Shown here in pieces: positions 43,905 to 54,658 of a stretch of 64,000 nucleotides of DNA. A program made the position numbers and the translations under genes. The DNA lies in the NCBI GenBank assembly GCA_023627715.1, contig JAMAHW010000026.1, positions 1 through 64,000 of the forward strand, read 5' to 3'. How positions within the stretch are numbered: position 1 is the first letter of the stretch; the number at the start of each line of letters is the position of its first letter. The DNA is from Periconia sp. R9002. Taxonomy: Eukaryota; Ascomycota; Dothideomycetes; Pleosporales; Periconiaceae. The notes beneath the pieces are model-generated. The model searched no databases. It saw only the letters and a list, made by a program, of their open reading frames with translations, and was not told the DNA's origin.

Positions 43905-44658
43905 ATGATTTTCAAAATTGTTTCATTAATCCTGCCCGTCGCGTATGCCCATAGCTGGGTAGAGATGGCCCTTGTGGTAAAGAATGGCACTATGACAGGC
44001 CTGCCAGGATATCCCCGTGGAAATGGTAAGGTGCCTCTACATTGCGGCGTTGCGGGGCTATGCTGACAGGATAGTTCAACGTTCGCCTACATTCCGTGAT
44101 GAAGACATGACCTATCGCTTACCGCCCGCTGGTCGGGTTCCAAACAAGGTATCGCCGGAGGATCAATTGTGCATGGCCTCACAGCGATCGCTCAACTATA
44201 CCCAAGAGAGCCCCATGCTATCAGCGCAAGCAAATGATGAAATTGTGCTACTGTATCAAGAGAATGGCCATGTCACTAGGATAGAAGAAGATGCGGGACA
44301 CGGTAGAAATGGTGGCACGGTCATGGTAATGGGTACGTCCAACTCCTCCTTCGCTAACACGTTTCAGTCCGCTATATCCCCTGCGAACAACTACACAAAG
44401 ACGCTTCGGGTGGGTAGCTTTGACGACGGATGGTGCTACCAAGTCAACGAAACCCCAAAATCGCATTACAGACAAACGCAGCCACAGCGTGCTCATCTCA
44501 AAAGTGAGGGTGTCAATTTGTGGTGTGGACAGACTGTGCGTTTACCATCCCTACTTCGCCCGGGGGATATTTATACATTGTACTGGATATGGTTCTTTGA
44601 CGGCGTTGGATTTGAGGAAAGATACACAACGTGTTTGGACGTTAAGATTGTGGGATGA
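43905..44658 (+). CDS. LPMO-like secreted protein (DUF7492 type)
   Basis: Exons 43905-44025 and 44075-44658 join in phase across a 49-base intron, giving 234 residues. A signal peptide 'MIFKIVSLILPVAYA' is followed directly by 'HSWVEM', so the mature protein would begin with His, as in copper monooxygenases. Typical blocks follow: 'LPGYPRGN', 'DMTYRLPPAGR', 'VLLYQENGHVT', 'VGSFDDGWCYQVN', 'VNLWCGQ', 'YTLYWIWFFDG', 'TTCLDV'. They match the DUF7492 family as I know it. The 'NGHVT' His would complete a histidine brace. It is likely an extracellular copper protein; the substrate is unknown. Confidence 0.7.
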
Positions 44659-44697
44659 TCATTGGTGATCAAGCGGCATGTTTAATTAGTACAATAC

Positions 44698-45120
44698 TTA
44701 TATAGCTAATTCAACTCGGTCCCATATCCTCGCTAATAAATTGGTATTCAAGCATCTCATCCATTCCTTCCGCTCGTTAGTATCATGTAACGGTACAAAT
44801 CTATAGGCTATACTACCATCAAATAGGAGGGTTAAAGCCTGCCTTTGTTGATGATTCAAGGCAATCTCCCAGTCCTCAAGTCTGTTTATTGTCTTTGAGA
44901 ACATCTTGAGCAACGCTCGCTCTGCGCTGGATTGGGGTAATAGACCGTCTTTGATCCGTTTCTCGCGCAGGATTTTGTGGGCTTTCAATAGGAATTTCAT
45001 GAAGTGAAGTCGCTCTTGGCGCAGAATCTGTTCAAAGATGTGTAGATTGAGTGAGATGGACGTTTGAGGCATGCTGAGGACGAAGAATAAGTGGAGGCAC
45101 GGTGGGAAGAGAAGGGGCAT
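44698..45120 (-). CDS. Orphan helical protein
   Basis: One exon, 140 residues from the first ATG or 124 from 'MPQTSISLNLH'. It is largely helical and basic ('LRQERLHFMKFLLKAHKILR', 'AERALLKMFSKTINRLEDWE'). It is convergent with the DUF7492 gene, leaving about 40 bases between the two stops. No family recognised. Confidence 0.45.
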   Translation of the reverse strand: MPLLFPPCLHLFFVLSMPQTSISLNLHIFEQILRQERLHFMKFLLKAHKILREKRIKDGLLPQSSAERALLKMFSKTINRLEDWEIALNHQQRQALTLLFDGSIAYRFVPLHDTNERKEWMRCLNTNLLARIWDRVELAI

Positions 45121-45318
45121 AGCATATAATTAATTAGTTGTATTTATACTTTTTGAAATTGGATATGACTGGCTTAGCAAGCGCCCACAAATTTTCACTG
45201 AAAGCAACAAAACTGTGCCGTAAACCGAGAAGAAGAGGTAACTAACTGTGCGCTGTGCGATGACAAAACTCATTGATTGAACTATAAAACGCAGATCCTT
45301 GAACACCGCATTACCCTC

Positions 45319-46507
45319 TCAATTTGCACAATAATATTTAATCCAATGATCCAAAAGACCGGGCGGGAGTTGGAGCCTCGAGCAGATATCTGTGTATCTA
45401 AAAAGATGTTGGTTGACAGCCCACATGTAGACCGCCATCATCACCAATCGCGGATTGTAGTACCTGGCAGCCACTGCATTTGAATCAACGCCAATATGTA
45501 GGTGTAGATCACGCCACACCAACTGTCCAATGTCTTCGAAGTCTTTGATGATGCGCAAAGTGTTTTTCTCGTCCTGATGCAGATACGGACAGATACATTT
45601 GTAAGCCTTTGACGCCCACTGTCGTTGAGATGCGGGCGGCAGTGCACCAACAGTGACTTGGTCCGATGTTGTGGTATGAATAGGAGATGTAGGAATCATG
45701 TTGGCCGAGGGAGCCATGTGGGTTGCGTAGGTAGGATCTGTAGTCTGCATCTCACCCTCACATTGTTCCCTTCCTGGTGCGATACCGGGCGCAGGGATGC
45801 GGTTCATTGCAGGCCTGACAACAGATTCAGCCAGGTTACGACGCTGCAATTCCTCCAATTGCTGTTCGTACTGTTCCAAAGGCCTCCGAGGAGCGTGAGA
45901 CACCTGAGCGACGCTTCCTGAAGAGCGGATTGGCACAGTTTTCCGTCTATATACCCTTCGTTTGATGACGGGCGGTACTGCGGGCTCCATCACGGAAATA
46001 TCGTTTCCCAAACGAACTTCTGTCCACCTGTTACCTCCCTGTGGGACTGAGCTCCCGGAGTTTGTTGTGGTCGCCTCCTTCGGTTCATGGCGGTCATGGG
46101 GAGTGGGTTCGGACATAGTAGCCTCCTCGACAACATCAACGACTATAAGGCGATGAGCATGAAATATTGAGATCAGAAGGACAGTGGTTCATACCAGTCA
46201 CTGGAGGCGTCGCACTTGTTGCAATGCCATGGTCGTCGGGTAATTCGGAAGTCTCTCTCTGGGGAGGAGGCGGTTGCCCCAGTTCTTCCGAGACGTGCCG
46301 CATATCAGTAGAACCTCTGGTGTTTTGAATGTTTTCCAACCTCTCGGCGAGGACACTTTGGGGGTTCACAATACCCAGAGATTCTGGGGCAGGTGTATTT
46401 GCGGGGGTGTTTTGGGGTCCTGCCTCAATAGCAGGAGTAGAATTGCGACTAGACAAACGTGCACCCATCTTTCGTCCCTTTCTGGCCATAGTTCGTGTTT
46501 TTACCAT
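45319..46507 (-). CDS. Orphan protein, two exons, basic N-terminus and coiled coil
   Basis: Exons 46507-46195 and 46142-45319 join in phase across a 52-base GTATGA to TATAG intron, giving 378 residues. The start is 'MVKTRTMARKGRKMGARL', a nuclear-localisation-like segment. The middle is disordered, with a short coiled coil ('LEQYEQQLEELQRRN'). The C-terminal ~100 residues are globular and helical ('WASKAYKCICPYLHQDEKN', 'LVMMAVYMWAVNQHLFRY'). Probably nuclear; no family recognised. Confidence 0.55.
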
Positions 46508-47547
46508 GGCTGGTGGAGTTGTAGCTGTAGCAGAGGGTAAGTAGGCACAGATATAAGGGAGAGCACCTAAGGGTGGGGAGAAACCCAAGGTATGCCATTG
46601 TCGAACGAATCCGGGAACCTCAGTCGCGCAGCTCACAATTGAAATCACGAAATCACATTAATGGAGTGAACAAAAACCAGTTCTTGATAGTCCAGACCAA
46701 CTGTGCCACAACACCAGACGGTGAACGCAGGGGGAATCAGGCCGCATGGGCTTTCAAGCATGTGACTTGACGGTGGTGTCCAATTGGTGCTTTACCGCGC
46801 CACGCGACTGCTAGGCCCTCTCCCGCAAGCGCCGAGGCTAAGGATGCTACTGCCCTACGCCGCTGCAATGTGCGCGGGGGTGCCGGGAGTACAGTCATTT
46901 TCGGGATACGGAACCTCAACCCCCAGTCTTATCGCAGCCCTGCTCGATCTGCTCGAGCAATGCCATTTTGTCCGCAGGGGAACCGTGCCCCTGCGGGTAC
47001 TAGCAGCTGTCGAGAGCTAACCAGATTTGAACGGGTGCACCCCCGCACGCCCGAAATGCCCGCACGGCCAACGCTCCCCCATACCGCTGATAACCACACC
47101 GTTATCACACGCAACGCCGCTTACAAATTCGCTCACCGTTCATAGCGGCATAAAGAGGCACAGGTCAATCAGGTGCGCGTCATGATCACTTAGGGGGTTT
47201 AGTTGCTAGTGGTCCGAGTTGGAGATGACGACAGTAGGTGTGAATTGAGACAATCAGTCTAACGCCCCAAAAGCAACATTCCAAATAAGCTAAACAATCA
47301 ATCTCATCAATTGCACTTCACATCTTGTTGTGTAATTAATTAAGTGGTTAAATAATTAATTAATTAGTTAACTTAGTTCATTGAATAACTACTTACATCA
47401 ACATGAGTTACTGAGTTAAGTAGTTAGTGTGCTACTTCATAGTCAGAATAACATGAGCCAAAGACAAACGGGTGCATAATTAATTAATCAACTAAAACTA
47501 AATCACTAACTTATGTAGTTAACTAATTAGCACTGAGTACAACTACC
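46508..47547. other. Spacer: GC-rich half, then TTAATTAA-rich half
   Basis: 46,780-47,130 is GC-rich with short overlapping ORFs and no domain. 47,330-47,530 carries dense TTAATTAA and GTTAACTTAGTT tracts immediately downstream of the ferric reductase stop. Confidence 0.5.
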
Positions 47548-49625
47548 CTACGAAAACCTCGTACGTGAAGTCCGACTGACATCGCTCTCCTCAGGACGAA
47601 ACCCAGGCATCCAGAAATGTACATCATTTTTGCTCATTTTCACGCCATGTCTAACAGCATCTTCGAATCTCGGAGATCCGCACACTAACTACTAGTCAGA
47701 CAAGTCGAAGGAGAATGAAGAAACATACCTGATACTATCATGTTCCCAGCTTCCGCCTTGCTCTCCTGTTCTATAAACCAGCCAATGTCGAGAGGTTTGT
47801 TCGTGCGGATATGTCTTTTTCTCACGCTAATAAGCCCGTTTATATCATCAGTACGTCGATACCAAGAGTTGTCAATATTCTGCGACGATTCAACAGTTTT
47901 TTCTTTCATACCATCAGTCTGCCGATACCGGGAGTTTTCAATCCTCTGCGGCGATACAAGGGTTTCCTCCGTGTCATGCCGATACCGAGGGTTTTCAATC
48001 CTCTGCGGCGATACAAGGGTTTCCTCCGTATCATGCCGATACCGAGGGTTTTCAATCCTCTGCGGCCATACAAGGGTTTCTTCTGTATCATGCCAATACC
48101 GAGAGTTTGCAACACTCTGCGACGATACAACAGTTTTACCTTTCATATCATGAGCATACCATGCCTCAGAATCGCCCTGTGTGATGTTGTCCGGTGTAAA
48201 CGTGCTTGATGTGAAGATGCCCCGATCATCTAATTCTATGAGCTTGGTCAAAAAGCCCTGCGCCCACATCTCTTGTTCTGTATACATGTTAGTCGCGTGC
48301 AACCTTCAAATGCGTGTAGCAGAAGAAGGAAAATACCTGGAGTCTCCAAGAACCATACTAGAGTAATTCTTCGAACGCGAGCTTTGCAATCATTGTGGGA
48401 TGCTAACAGGTGTTTAATAGCAATGAGATGGGCCGAGATGCCGATTCCACTTGCCATAAATAAAACCTTATCGTAATTTTCCACCGATTGGTACGATCCG
48501 TAAGGGCCGTCAACCACAGTGCGATAGTTAGACTCCTTGCTTGCAAAGAGAGCGTCACTAAAGCCATTACGTCGTTGAATAAGTACTGTTATATCAGAAC
48601 CTTCTACCCACGCAATAACATATGGGTGTGTCTGAATGAATCCTGCTCGCTTGCGGGCAAGACTTGGAAGTGTAAGATACACATACTGCCCTGGACTTAC
48701 ATCCCATGGATTTTCGAGCTGTATCGTCAACTCTGCAGCTTGAGCAAGCCCCTGATGATGACGAATAGTAACAACAGTCGTGGATGGCGTAGGGTTTCGG
48801 TAAATAAGACGGGCTAACCAAATTATGTGTTGGAGAGACCAGAGACCAGTCGCTACGCCTAGGCAAATGACTGCCTTGGATTTATAGAAGAAGACATGAA
48901 ACCAGAGAAATCCGACCAAAACGAGAGCTAAAATGAGATGGGTTTTGGCAAAAACCTCGTACTTCAGCCGCCGTATGTATATAAATGAGGTAACGCCGAG
49001 CGACGCCAAGATTGATAGTAGCTGGAACAATCAGATACCAATTAACTAAGGGAGGTAAAGGGCATGTTCTTACTACAGTTTCGCTTGTGGAGGATGAGGA
49101 TGTGACGGAATTGATGATACCATGAACAAGGCCTAGAAGAACGCAGACCCGTCCCAGCCACCGATGCATCAACGTATAATCGTCTAATGAAATCCGCAAG
49201 ATTCGGTCAACAAACAGATTTGTCCTACCTCCCAGAAAAAGAGGAACCAGATTAATCACCAGGAGCATACCGCAGCGTTTGGCCAGATGCTGAACATCTG
49301 ATAATTTGAAAAAACATGCTGTCAGGTTTGCTGTGAAGAACAAGATAAGGTTGACAGCCCCATAGGCAGTTGTATCTGATGATGTATTTCGACGACGAAT
49401 TACCAAAGTGTAGACTAGCACTTTGCGGATGTAAAATGCAATTCTTGATTTGGTGGTGGTGCTCATCAAGGCCCACAGTCTCCAACAAATAAAAAAGGCG
49501 GAGATTGAAGCAAGGGGAACAATGTAAGTGAACAGAAGGTCCATGGTCGCGTAGGTGGTTGAAAATTGCAGAGAAGGTTTTTTCGCCATTTCAACAAGCA
49601 AGTCAGTATAAAAGCCTTGAGCCAT
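47548..49625 (-). CDS. Ferric reductase (FRE family) with an in-frame tandem repeat
   Basis: Exons 49625-49074, 49021-48337, 48277-47729 and 47684-47548 close in phase for 640 residues. The N-terminal half has about six or seven membrane helices with haem-binding His candidates ('LMHRWLGRVCVLLGLVHGI', 'FAKTHLILALVLVGFLWFHV'). The FAD motif is 'HPYVIAW' near residue 316, NADPH binding is 'GIGISAHLIAIKHL' near 382, and the conserved C-terminal 'VCGSPRFED' is in exon 4. The enzyme would reduce Fe3+ or Cu2+ at the membrane. Unusually, exon 3 inserts three 19-residue units ('DTEETLVSPQRIENP') between the NADPH subdomain halves. FREs recur as cargo of Starship elements, and a captain-type recombinase lies 5 kb away. 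Confidence 0.85.
47930..48100. repeat. 57-bp tandem repeat inside the ferric reductase gene
   Basis: Three contiguous units of 57 bases (AGGGTTTTCAATCCTCTGCG onward), followed and preceded by degenerate half units. The length is a multiple of three and the reductase frame passes through intact. Confidence 0.9.
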
Positions 49626-49978
49626 TCTTTTGATCTGAAATCTATTTCTACTTTCTGCGCCGGTCGAAAAATGAGATTTCAGTTTTCCATTTTCATGTAG
49701 TATCCCAAAGAAGGAACCGGGATTAGGATTTAGTTCGGTATTTTACATCATCCGGAATCCAGTACGTTTTGAAAACGGTAAGCTTAGCCAGGCAGGGGTG
49801 GGCTGGGTGACCAGGGCCACATATCATAAGCAAGGGCCTCTAGCCGCCAACGCTACCTGGTCCAGCAGTCTGTGCGTATATCGACGATTGCTTTCCGAAA
49901 GCATATTCCGATTTCTATAAAGACGTCTTCCTAACTCCAGTGCAAGCTTTTGTGTGCCTTCCATCTTGCAACTCCAAA

Positions 49979-51114
49979 ATGGGTGTCAAGGAAGATAACA
50001 AATTCTTCATCCGGCGCCGAGATGGGCTGAACAAGAAAGCCAAAGATCTGGCATTGCAGAACCAGAACGTCCGAGTCACCATCATCTATGCCCATCGAAA
50101 TGAGCTCTCCATATTCCGCACCCATCCTCACCTCAGTTGGCCGTTGTCCGAGTCGGCGATGCAGGAGCTTGTAAGATCCATGTCCACACATTCTAATATG
50201 CAAAAACTAACCAGATGTAGATAGACAATTCTACTGAAGATCGTGACATGGACAATTACCCTCTCACTGAGACCCAATTCGAGCGTATGGCAATATGGAG
50301 ACGTCGCGAAAATCTCCCGTCCTGGGACAACCAATTCTCCCATGATAGTGGCATTACAAACGATAGTACTCATGATGTGCTGTCTCACAGCATTGCGGCG
50401 CACCCTGCAGTCAATTCCTCGGGAAACATGACATCTCAACAGATCAATAGCCGTGTCGACAACACTGTAGATGTGGTACATACGCCCAGGTCGACGAACA
50501 TTGCCATGGCCAATGAGCAGACCACACGTCAGCCAGTCGTGATAGCCAACAGCGGGACGTCGACTGAGGCTGTTAGACCTGAGGAGAGCAACACGCCTGT
50601 ATATATACAGGATACCGCATTTGATAACCTTCACATGGCTCCCTTTGCCAACAGCGAAGATGAAGTATTTGGCCCATGGACGCTCTCTCCGACCATGGCT
50701 CCGCCTCAAACGAACGCAACATTGAGACCATCTTCAAAGACAATAATAAAGCCGGAGCCGGTCTCGGACAATGAAAAAGACGAGGAGGTTACAGACGAAG
50801 ATTACTTCAATCCTGGGGACATGCCTCCCCCTGTTCCCGAAGTTCGCATCTCACCTAAACGACGCCGCACGGACTCGAACGTTTACCAAGAACCCAGACC
50901 TCTTATTGATGTCTATTCACCCGAACTTCGGGGGTTCACTCCAATCAACGTCAACCGTGGTGTCCGACAAACACAGTCTCATCCGACGCTGAAGGTCCAG
51001 CCAAACTTTCAACCCTCTGGGGGGCGTAGTGCTTCCTTCAAGCAGGGCACAGATGCGAATCATGTCGGAACTATCTATAATCTTCGTAGAAATCGATATA
51101 CGCGTGGTGGCTAG
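49979..51114 (+). CDS. Divergent MADS-box-like transcription factor
   Basis: Exons 49979-50170 and 50221-51114 join in phase across a 50-base GTAAGA to TGTAG intron, giving 361 residues. Residues 4-48 follow the MADS pattern: 'KFFIRRRDGLNKKAKDLAL' for the DNA-binding helix ('F.RR..GL.KKA.EL'), then 'NVRVTIIYAHRNELSIFR' for the beta strands. The rest is disordered and acidic, with a bipartite basic stretch ('SPKRRR') and an activation-like region ('NEKDEEVTDEDYF'). The canonical basic N-terminal arm is short, so an upstream exon is possible. It is divergent from the ferric reductase, about 350 bases away. Confidence 0.6.
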
Positions 51115-51650
51115 TTCCTGTTTGCCATTTTTCTACACTCCTTATGGCGCTTTGTTAACTCTCACTCTATTGGTTTAAGAGCTATTCATCTGAATTTACT
51201 TGCATATACTCCAGGCTGTCATGTCTGTGCCACTCATTTCAATATTCTGTTAATGGAAATAGTATAACTAATTAATTCATTTTGTTTGGGGGAAATGTTT
51301 TCAGATTGTCCTTACGTGACGTATGTACTAACAGACGCATTCATTCGTCTTTGTACGTACTTATAGTTAGCCAATTATCTTGTGGCATGAGTGCACTTAT
51401 ATTTACGAATTGTTTTACTAACTTAATTAACTTTCTTAAATAGTCAATTAACTTAGTTAATTAACTTATTTGGATTACGTAGATTGAAATTTCAAGAAAC
51501 AACGCCGTCCGCATTCACCTCAGCGGCAATGGGCCCAGGAAAATAACAGTTCAATGGACGGGGCGAGAGATGAATGTAATTATTCTCGCACATAGTTTGG
51601 ACGATCTCACCACGTCGGTGTCTTAGCTCCAAGACATATCAATCTCTTAA
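51115..51650. repeat. Spacer with TTAATTAA/TTAACTTA tracts
   Basis: A run at about 51,405-51,475 is built of TTAATTAA, TTAACTT and AGTTAATTAA blocks, and a shorter one lies near 51,265. No gene is supported. Confidence 0.6.
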
Positions 51651-51870
51651 TTGATTGTTTTGACATGGTTCCCAACACTAGCCTGATCTGCTGCCGTCCA
51701 CCCAAACTTTGACTCTAAATTAATGTTTAACCCTGCTTTCAAGAGCGGCTCCACAACGTCGCATGCCCCTGAAACTGCCGCAATATATAGGGCCGTATGG
51801 TTATAAAAGTCCTTTGCAAATAATTATATATGCGCTAGAGTTGATTAACACTTCAACAGCGCCTACTAAC
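51651..51870 (-). pseudogene. Ankyrin-repeat relic
   Basis: Read on the minus strand, one frame gives 'FYNHTALYIAAVSGACDVVE', 'PLLKAGLNINLESKFGWTAA' and 'DQASVGNHVK', a recognisable ankyrin unit plus the start of another. Upstream the match continues in a shifted frame ('VEVLINSS'), and no start or long ORF exists. It is an AT-enriched fragment of a former ankyrin gene, left in the spacer between the MADS-like gene and the next orphan. Confidence 0.5.
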
Positions 51871-52411
51871 TTATATCACAACCTGCGGCGAAGTGCAATA
51901 GTCAAACCCGAGAGGTCAGAAGACGAGAGACTAGAAAGGGTTAATTACATGATGTTTTCTAAGACAGAAAATCAATAGCTCATGAACGGCACCATGCTAT
52001 ATCACCCAACATTATCAGGCGCTTAAAAAGACCATCTAGATCCAAGAAGTAGATTACTTCTTCTAGCTTCGACGTCAATAGGCGATTATCTCGCGTTCGA
52101 TATGTACCGGCGAGTGACATGAGGCATATATTCTGACAATTTTTAGTTCAATTTTCGAGAGGCAGTTATGAGTGCGGCAACATCTTTGGGATGTAGATAC
52201 GTGGCTATTTCTTGTAGAAACTCGACGGGAACTAAGGAAAGCATGATGATTGGCATGGCTTCGTGAACAAAGAGAACTCATCAAGTCACTGCAAGCCAGA
52301 TATTCTTGCTGAATTATCATTCCATTGCAGATATTCCAAAAATCGAAATCGAATTACACGCACATGATCCATACCCCGCTCCCCCGCTGTGAGAATTTCT
52401 GTTTTTAATTT

Positions 52412-53073
52412 TTAAATTCCCCAATATCCTCTGCATTCGAGGAGAAACGCCCTGAGATGTCTCCTCATAAGGCGATCAGAACGTCTTGAGCTTTGGGTTC
52501 CTGACTCGTCTGATATCTTGGTCTCAGCCCAATGTAACAAGCCAATCATACATTGCATATGATATTTCTTCAGGTACTCGAGTTGGCTAGACATCTCGTC
52601 TAGATTAATTGTGGCATTTTCCATCGACAGGGCAATCATATCTTGTGGATGATATTCCTTGAAGTCCTCCATTCGGCTAGACATCTTGTCTAGATTAATC
52701 GCGGTAGTCATCATCGAAGCAGCCACCTCCTTCCAGTCTTTGCAACCCATCGAACTAGCCTGCGCATTCCAGTCTTTGCCCTTGAGCTAAGGGATGTGTT
52801 AGCCATTTTTTTCTTAGATATGTCCGTAGCGGGCTTACTTCTTCTACTACATCCGTAATGTCGGGCAGTTTCGGGCATTTCTCTTCTGAGTAAGGCGACA
52901 GGACCGCACTGCCGGAATGGCTATTTAACTTGGGTGCCGGCTTGTTGGAGTCAGGATGGCTTTCATATGACAGATAGTGCACCACTTACCTGGTCCTCAA
53001 CGTGCTTAATATTCAGTCGATGTATAGAAGGATCCTCGAGTTTCGAACCGTTTGAATCTTTGGGAACGCTCAT
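52412..53073 (-). CDS. Orphan protein with an internal duplication, three exons
   Basis: Exons 53073-52990, 52940-52839 and 52786-52412 close in phase for 186 residues. Introns are 49 and 52 bases with GTAAGT and GTAAGC donors. Exon 3 encodes two related helical units: 'TAINLDKMSSRMEDFKEYH' with 'PQDMIAL', and 'ATINLDEMSSQLEYLKKYH' with 'MQCMIGL'. The tail is basic ('RRSDRLMRRHLRAFL'). No family recognised. It lies on the same strand as the DUF3435 recombinase, downstream of it. Confidence 0.6.
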
Positions 53074-54070
53074 TGCCAGAGATTTCAATTTCAATGCAGA
53101 TGGATTTAGAGGGTAATTAGTAACAATAAGATAGGTTGGATTTCAGGTTGATTTTCGCACCCACAGAGCCCTTTATAGCACCTCGTTTGCTACCCGGCCG
53201 CCACCAAAATCGGCCGTACGCTGCGCCACTTTAATATGCCCATGCTGCTGAGGAATACATGATGCCATGCCTGTGATATGTAACGAGGCGAAGCTCATCA
53301 AAACCTAGGAAGGTAGCAAAGCAAGGCAGAGATGTTGTGGCTGAGCTTTTTCAAATTAGGTATTAGGCACCATGCAAAGTACTAACCAGCAGATCACTTC
53401 GTAGGTGCGGTTTCATTAGGCGCTCTGTCCTGTCAGCTGAATTCATAGACATTACCACAGCCCCCGCTCCCTCCCTATGAGGTGCCCCTTGTCATGCCAG
53501 GCTTCTACCAGGTACTTAAATGATTTGCTGCTATATACCAAAAATAGTGTCGAGGCTCACATACACAACCCATGCAAGATGTACTTTTAGGGGGCGCCAT
53601 TTTCGTGGACGCTTTTTCCCCTATTGCAGCTGGGTGTGGCAGAAAGTCGTAACCAATTCAATCAAACTGCATGCCAAACCCACATAACATTAGTATTTTT
53701 CCGTTAATTGATAACTTCCATTTGAACAAACTAAATGCCTCATTTCACAGCATACTGAAGCTATTCAACCCTCTTACTAAGGCGTGCCTATGGAAATTGA
53801 ACGATTGTCTTTGGGAAGCAATGCATTTACCGACGGTATCAACGCAATGCTTTTTTCGCACTGTAACTTCCTAATTTAGGAATAACACAAAATAAATCCT
53901 TCGACACATGATGTGGTAATTGGTGAGGTGAGGGGGGAGGGGAGTCATTGTCGAGCCATGGCTCAGAGCCATAGACCAGCAGCCCAAACCATCGGTTGAT
54001 GTCTAATATCTCACCATTAGCATTAATTAGTGGCTGGGTCCGAAAAATGTCATGATTGTTGATTCATCAC
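53074..54070. other. No confident gene
   Basis: A 67-codon ORF at 53671-53874 is unsupported. The composition is unremarkable. Confidence 0.4.
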
Positions 54071-54507
54071 ATGATTCTTCATCAGCGAAGTGCATTTAGT
54101 TCGGTTACCTATTTGCACGTCCCAGCCAAGGACGTTCCCTGTGATTTGTACGTAGTGTCAATACATTGAGTGATTACGAAGACTAGAAAAATCTTGGTTC
54201 AGAATCATATCCAAAGTTGTTTCCTCATAAAGAACCCGTTTTGGCTGAAAAAAGGGCTACTTTTGATGCCCTGAGATTCGAGGATAATACATTCAGTCTA
54301 GACGATGATGTCTTTGGAATGAGTCAGGGTGAGAAGCTACAATCGGTAGACAATTATCGTTGAGCACATTCGGTATGTGCCAAAGTGGGAACATGAAGAC
54401 GCAAGTAATTAACTTATACAGTTGGCCTAAGTAATAAGAATGGTCTTCTTTACCAGTCACTCTTTTTGGCGAATTCTAGATACGTCACGATGGTTCAAGC
54501 AAGATAA
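54071..54507 (+). CDS. Possible small orphan gene, three exons
   Basis: A start 'MILHQRSAFSSVTYLHVPAK' can be joined across a GTAGTG to ACTAG intron to 'KNLGSESYPKLFPHKEP' and 'FEDNTFSLDDDVFGMSQ'. A second intron (GTGAGA to TACAG) then leads to a short tail, with all phases closing. It runs convergently toward the recombinase, leaving ~150 bases between the stops. Donor 1 is weak and no family is recognised. Confidence 0.35.
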
Positions 54508-54658
54508 CAAGAAGAAAAAGTAATAAATTCAACTCAGCTAAAGTAGTTAAAATATCTTCGAGAAAGAATTTCCATAATGTCCAGCTTGAAAAAGAAACTA
54601 TATCGTGATAAGAATGGTACGAGTCAGAAAACGTACAGTAGTACATGAAATTTGCGGG

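Noticed and set aside
47685..48302. Separate 205-residue repeat protein
   Set aside because: Splice phases show it is the third exon of the ferric reductase.
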